A stretch of 6,390 nt of DNA from Methanosaeta sp. NSP1 (GTDB lineage Archaea; Halobacteriota; Methanosarcinia; Methanotrichales; Methanotrichaceae): assembly GCA_002256595.1 (NCBI GenBank), contig NOLC01000174.1, positions 1 through 6,390 on the forward strand. Direction: 5' to 3'. Numbering within the stretch: the first letter of the stretch is position 1; every line of letters starts with the position of its first letter. Below are positions 4,934 to 6,390 of this stretch, piece by piece. The position numbers and the translations under genes are program-made. The notes below the pieces were generated by a model. It was given only the letters and a program-made list of their open reading frames with translations. It searched no databases and was not told the origin of the DNA.

Positions 4934-5284
4934 ATGCCGAGCATAGTTCACTTTGAGATCCCGGCCGATGACCTCGACCGGGCAAAAGAATTCTACACCA
5001 ATCTTTTCGGCTGGAAGATTGAGAGCTTTCAGGGCATGGATTATATGATGATCGACACCTTCGGCCCTGGGGGAGGGATGATGAAGCGGGTGCATCCCGG
5101 CCAGCAGATCACCGACTACATCGGAGTTCCCTCTGTGGATGAGTACGCGGCCAAGGTGGAGAGGCTGGGGGGCAAGGTGCTGGTGCCCAAGATGGCTGTG
5201 CCAGGCATGGGCTATTTCGTGATCTGCCAGGACACGGAGAACAATGTCTTTGGAATATGGGAGATGGATATGGGAGCGAAATGA
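4934..5284 (+). CDS. VOC superfamily (glyoxalase/bleomycin-resistance fold) protein
   Basis: A protein of 116 residues with the vicinal-oxygen-chelate fold: two beta-alpha-beta-beta-beta modules, probably working as a dimer. It opens with MPSIVHFEIPADDLDRAKEF, a signature of the single-domain VOC subgroup, followed by Y-T-N-L-F-G-W-K-I-E. H6 and the glutamate at 110 (FGIWE) sit where family metal ligands are usually found. The second module has VDEYAAKVERLGGKVLVPK and GMGYFVICQDTENN, the latter being the common P-G-x-G-x-x-x-x-x-D-P-x-G-N turn without the usual Pro. The substrate cannot be deduced; VOC members include glyoxalases, dioxygenases and antibiotic-binding proteins. ATG 4934 is chosen because GGAG at 4920-4923 lies ten bases before it and the family begins there; an in-frame ATG at 4919 would overlap that site. 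Confidence 0.9.
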   Translation: MPSIVHFEIPADDLDRAKEFYTNLFGWKIESFQGMDYMMIDTFGPGGGMMKRVHPGQQITDYIGVPSVDEYAAKVERLGGKVLVPKMAVPGMGYFVICQDTENNVFGIWEMDMGAK

Positions 5285-5471
5285 ACCCAATCCCTGGCCG
5301 AAAGCAAGAGCGTTGCCTGCAGAATTGAGGGCTACAGGTCGCTTATATTTTTCAAAGCCATTGACAGCCTTTGAAAAAGCCACCTTCAACTGGCAGCCGA
5401 TCTCCTGCCATCTGCATGACCGGCGACCGTCCCCTGGCAAACCTCATAAGCAATAACTCCTATCCACAATT
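5285..5471. promoter_or_regulatory. Spacer upstream of the acidic hypothetical protein gene
   Basis: This stretch of 187 bp has no supported gene. It contains a TATA-like TTATATTTTT (5343-5352) that overlaps the left arm of a perfect inverted repeat (5348-5378). If that TATA is used, transcription would start near 5373 and leave a leader of about 100 bases. No ribosome binding site is visible before ATG 5472, and a second, weak TATA-like CTCATAAGC (about 5444-5452) would allow a leaderless transcript. Confidence 0.3.
5348..5378. repeat. Perfect 10-bp inverted repeat
   Basis: TTTTTCAAAG (5348-5357) and CTTTGAAAAA (5369-5378) are exact reverse complements around an 11-base loop. It lies 64 bases after the VOC stop codon. 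It could form a transcription-end hairpin in either direction or be an operator, since the left arm overlaps a TATA-like sequence. Confidence 0.55.
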
Positions 5472-6335
5472 ATGTTTAAAGTGGGAGAATACTACGAGGA
5501 CGAGGCCAAGACTGTGGCCAATTATCTCAAAGATGCCGGATTCAAGGTAGACATCCGGGGCCTGGTTTTGGCCAGAACAGATTTTTCCGCCTCTTTGCAG
5601 GGAAAGCTGTCTATGGTCAAAGAAAAGACAGAGATAGCTGAGAGAGAGCAGTATCTGTCCGCCCTGAAGAATGCACTGGAAAAGGGCGCCACGAGTGAGA
5701 CTTTTGAGGATCTCTTCCTGGAGGAGGCTGTTCCGGGCTGGAAGGAGTCTGTGGCCAAGTTCAGGTTGCTCCAAGAAAATGATGCAGAGATCGATGAAGA
5801 GATAGATGAAGAGAATCAAGACAGCTATGCCAGGACCTGGGCGAAGTGCATATTGGCTATGGATTTTGCGGAAAAGGTCATGAATCTCAACGATATTGAG
5901 TTCGGGTCGTCATTTGCAGACCGGCTGGATGATCCTATGGTCAGCATCCCCGTCAGCCCAGATTATCCTGATACCGAAGAGCCACTTCTCATTCAGAGAA
6001 TGGATGTGGATCTGGTTAAAAAATATGAGATCACCATAGACGAGTTCTCCGCATCGCTCTTTAATGAAATAGACCCGGAGTTCCAGGATGAATTCGGCGA
6101 TGAATATCTGAAGATCAGATCCCTGGGATTGATCATAGAGCACCTGGTGAAAGTTGTGGAAAAGGGGAAAATGGACATAGAGGATTTTGCCGAACTTTGT
6201 GATGTCGAGTTCGGCGATAAGTGGCTCATGAACATAGAAGGCGGTGAAGTGGCTGAAGAGATCGCCCGATCTTTAGAGAAGAGCGGGATCTTGAAGATGA
6301 AGGGCAATACCATAAAGTGGAAGGGTCATACATAG
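5472..6335 (+). CDS. Acidic hypothetical protein
   Basis: Not recognised. The 287 residues have no signal peptide or membrane helix, so it is probably cytosolic. Residues 1-32 (MFKVGEYYEDEAKTVANYLK, then DAGFKVDIRGLV) look like a small beta-alpha-beta unit of the kind that opens some signalling or ligand-binding proteins. Residues 45-100 are helical and charged. Residues 102-117 are a strongly acidic linker, E-N-D-A-E-I-D-E-E-I-D-E-E-N-Q-D, encoded by a 12-base tandem repeat (5787-5798 and 5799-5810, 11 of 12 identical). Residues 120-255 are again helical with many Asp and Glu. The end, EVAEEIARSLEKSGILKMKG followed by NTIKWKG, resembles the last helix and wing of a winged-helix fold, an inference only. 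There is no ribosome binding site before the ATG. Codon use looks native, with moderate G+C. Confidence 0.8.
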   Translation: MFKVGEYYEDEAKTVANYLKDAGFKVDIRGLVLARTDFSASLQGKLSMVKEKTEIAEREQYLSALKNALEKGATSETFEDLFLEEAVPGWKESVAKFRLLQENDAEIDEEIDEENQDSYARTWAKCILAMDFAEKVMNLNDIEFGSSFADRLDDPMVSIPVSPDYPDTEEPLLIQRMDVDLVKKYEITIDEFSASLFNEIDPEFQDEFGDEYLKIRSLGLIIEHLVKVVEKGKMDIEDFAELCDVEFGDKWLMNIEGGEVAEEIARSLEKSGILKMKGNTIKWKGHT

Positions 6336-6361
6336 GCCTGGCCGGTCGGGGGAGCAAATAG

Positions 6362-6390
6362 ATGGCAGTGGCCATAATGGAGCATGATGA
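6362..6390 (+). CDS. Start of a further gene, cut by the window edge
   Basis: ATG 6362 opens a frame reading MAVAIMEHD to the edge. GGGGGAG (6348-6354) lies seven bases ahead, a good ribosome binding site, and the gene follows the acidic protein's stop by 26 bases, so the two are probably co-transcribed. Too short to identify. Confidence 0.45.

Noticed and set aside
4521..4946. A 141-codon plus-strand frame running from the deaminase into the spacer
   Set aside because: The first half overlaps the deaminase in another phase; the second half covers the spacer but has no start or ribosome binding site of its own.
4898..5440. A 180-codon minus-strand frame opposite the VOC gene
   Set aside because: Its sequence is rich in His, Leu and Pro, with no recognisable domain, and it is antisense to a clear VOC protein. 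It has no supported start.
1..6390. CRISPR arrays, tRNA or rRNA genes, toxin-antitoxin pairs
   Set aside because: No regularly spaced repeats, tRNA-like cloverleaf or rRNA sequence was seen, and no gene pair has toxin-antitoxin features.

Overview
The window looks archaeal, and most like a methanogen of the Methanothrix/Methanosaeta kind. This rests on archaeal TATA-like boxes (a clean TATATAAA at 4133-4140), GGTGA or GGAGGTGA ribosome binding sites in front of several genes, and the character of the proteins (archaeal-type dCMP deaminase, half-size MFS protein, acidic hypothetical protein). The genus is an inference; no rRNA or methanogenesis gene is present.

Left part (1-2151): a divergent pair of non-homologous end-joining genes. 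A bacterial-type Ku (minus strand, 197-1039) and a stand-alone LigD-type ATP-dependent DNA ligase (plus strand, 1180-2151) share a 140-bp control region with three copies of GATTATC. Ku would hold broken ends and recruit the ligase, which seals the nick. The polymerase and phosphoesterase functions that bacterial LigD carries as fused domains are not in the window. Left of ku, bases 1-200 hold what may be a small decayed reading frame.

Middle (2152-2570): insertion-sequence debris. A truncated IS21-family end (two 19-bp direct repeats, a TG terminus, and the first roughly 57 codons of an istA-like gene with its ribosome binding site) appears to have landed inside a remnant of a second, DDE-type (IS3/IS481-like) transposase. 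The IS21 remnant ends right at the ligase stop codon.

Then two minus-strand genes: a small secreted protein (2617-3099) and a six-helix half-size major facilitator protein (3311-3895), separated by a 211-bp spacer with two hairpins.

Right part (3896-6390), all on the plus strand: a long leader with a strong TATA box, a deoxycytidylate deaminase (best start 4273), a VOC/glyoxalase-fold protein (best start 4934), an unrecognised acidic 287-residue protein (5472-6335), and the first codons of another gene with a good ribosome binding site (6362 onward). The spacers contain perfect inverted repeats, the best a 10-bp one at 5348-5378. The deaminase (about 68% G+C in one 60-base sample) and the VOC gene are clearly richer in G+C than the ligase (about 48% in one sample). 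This could mean that the repair pair has a different history.
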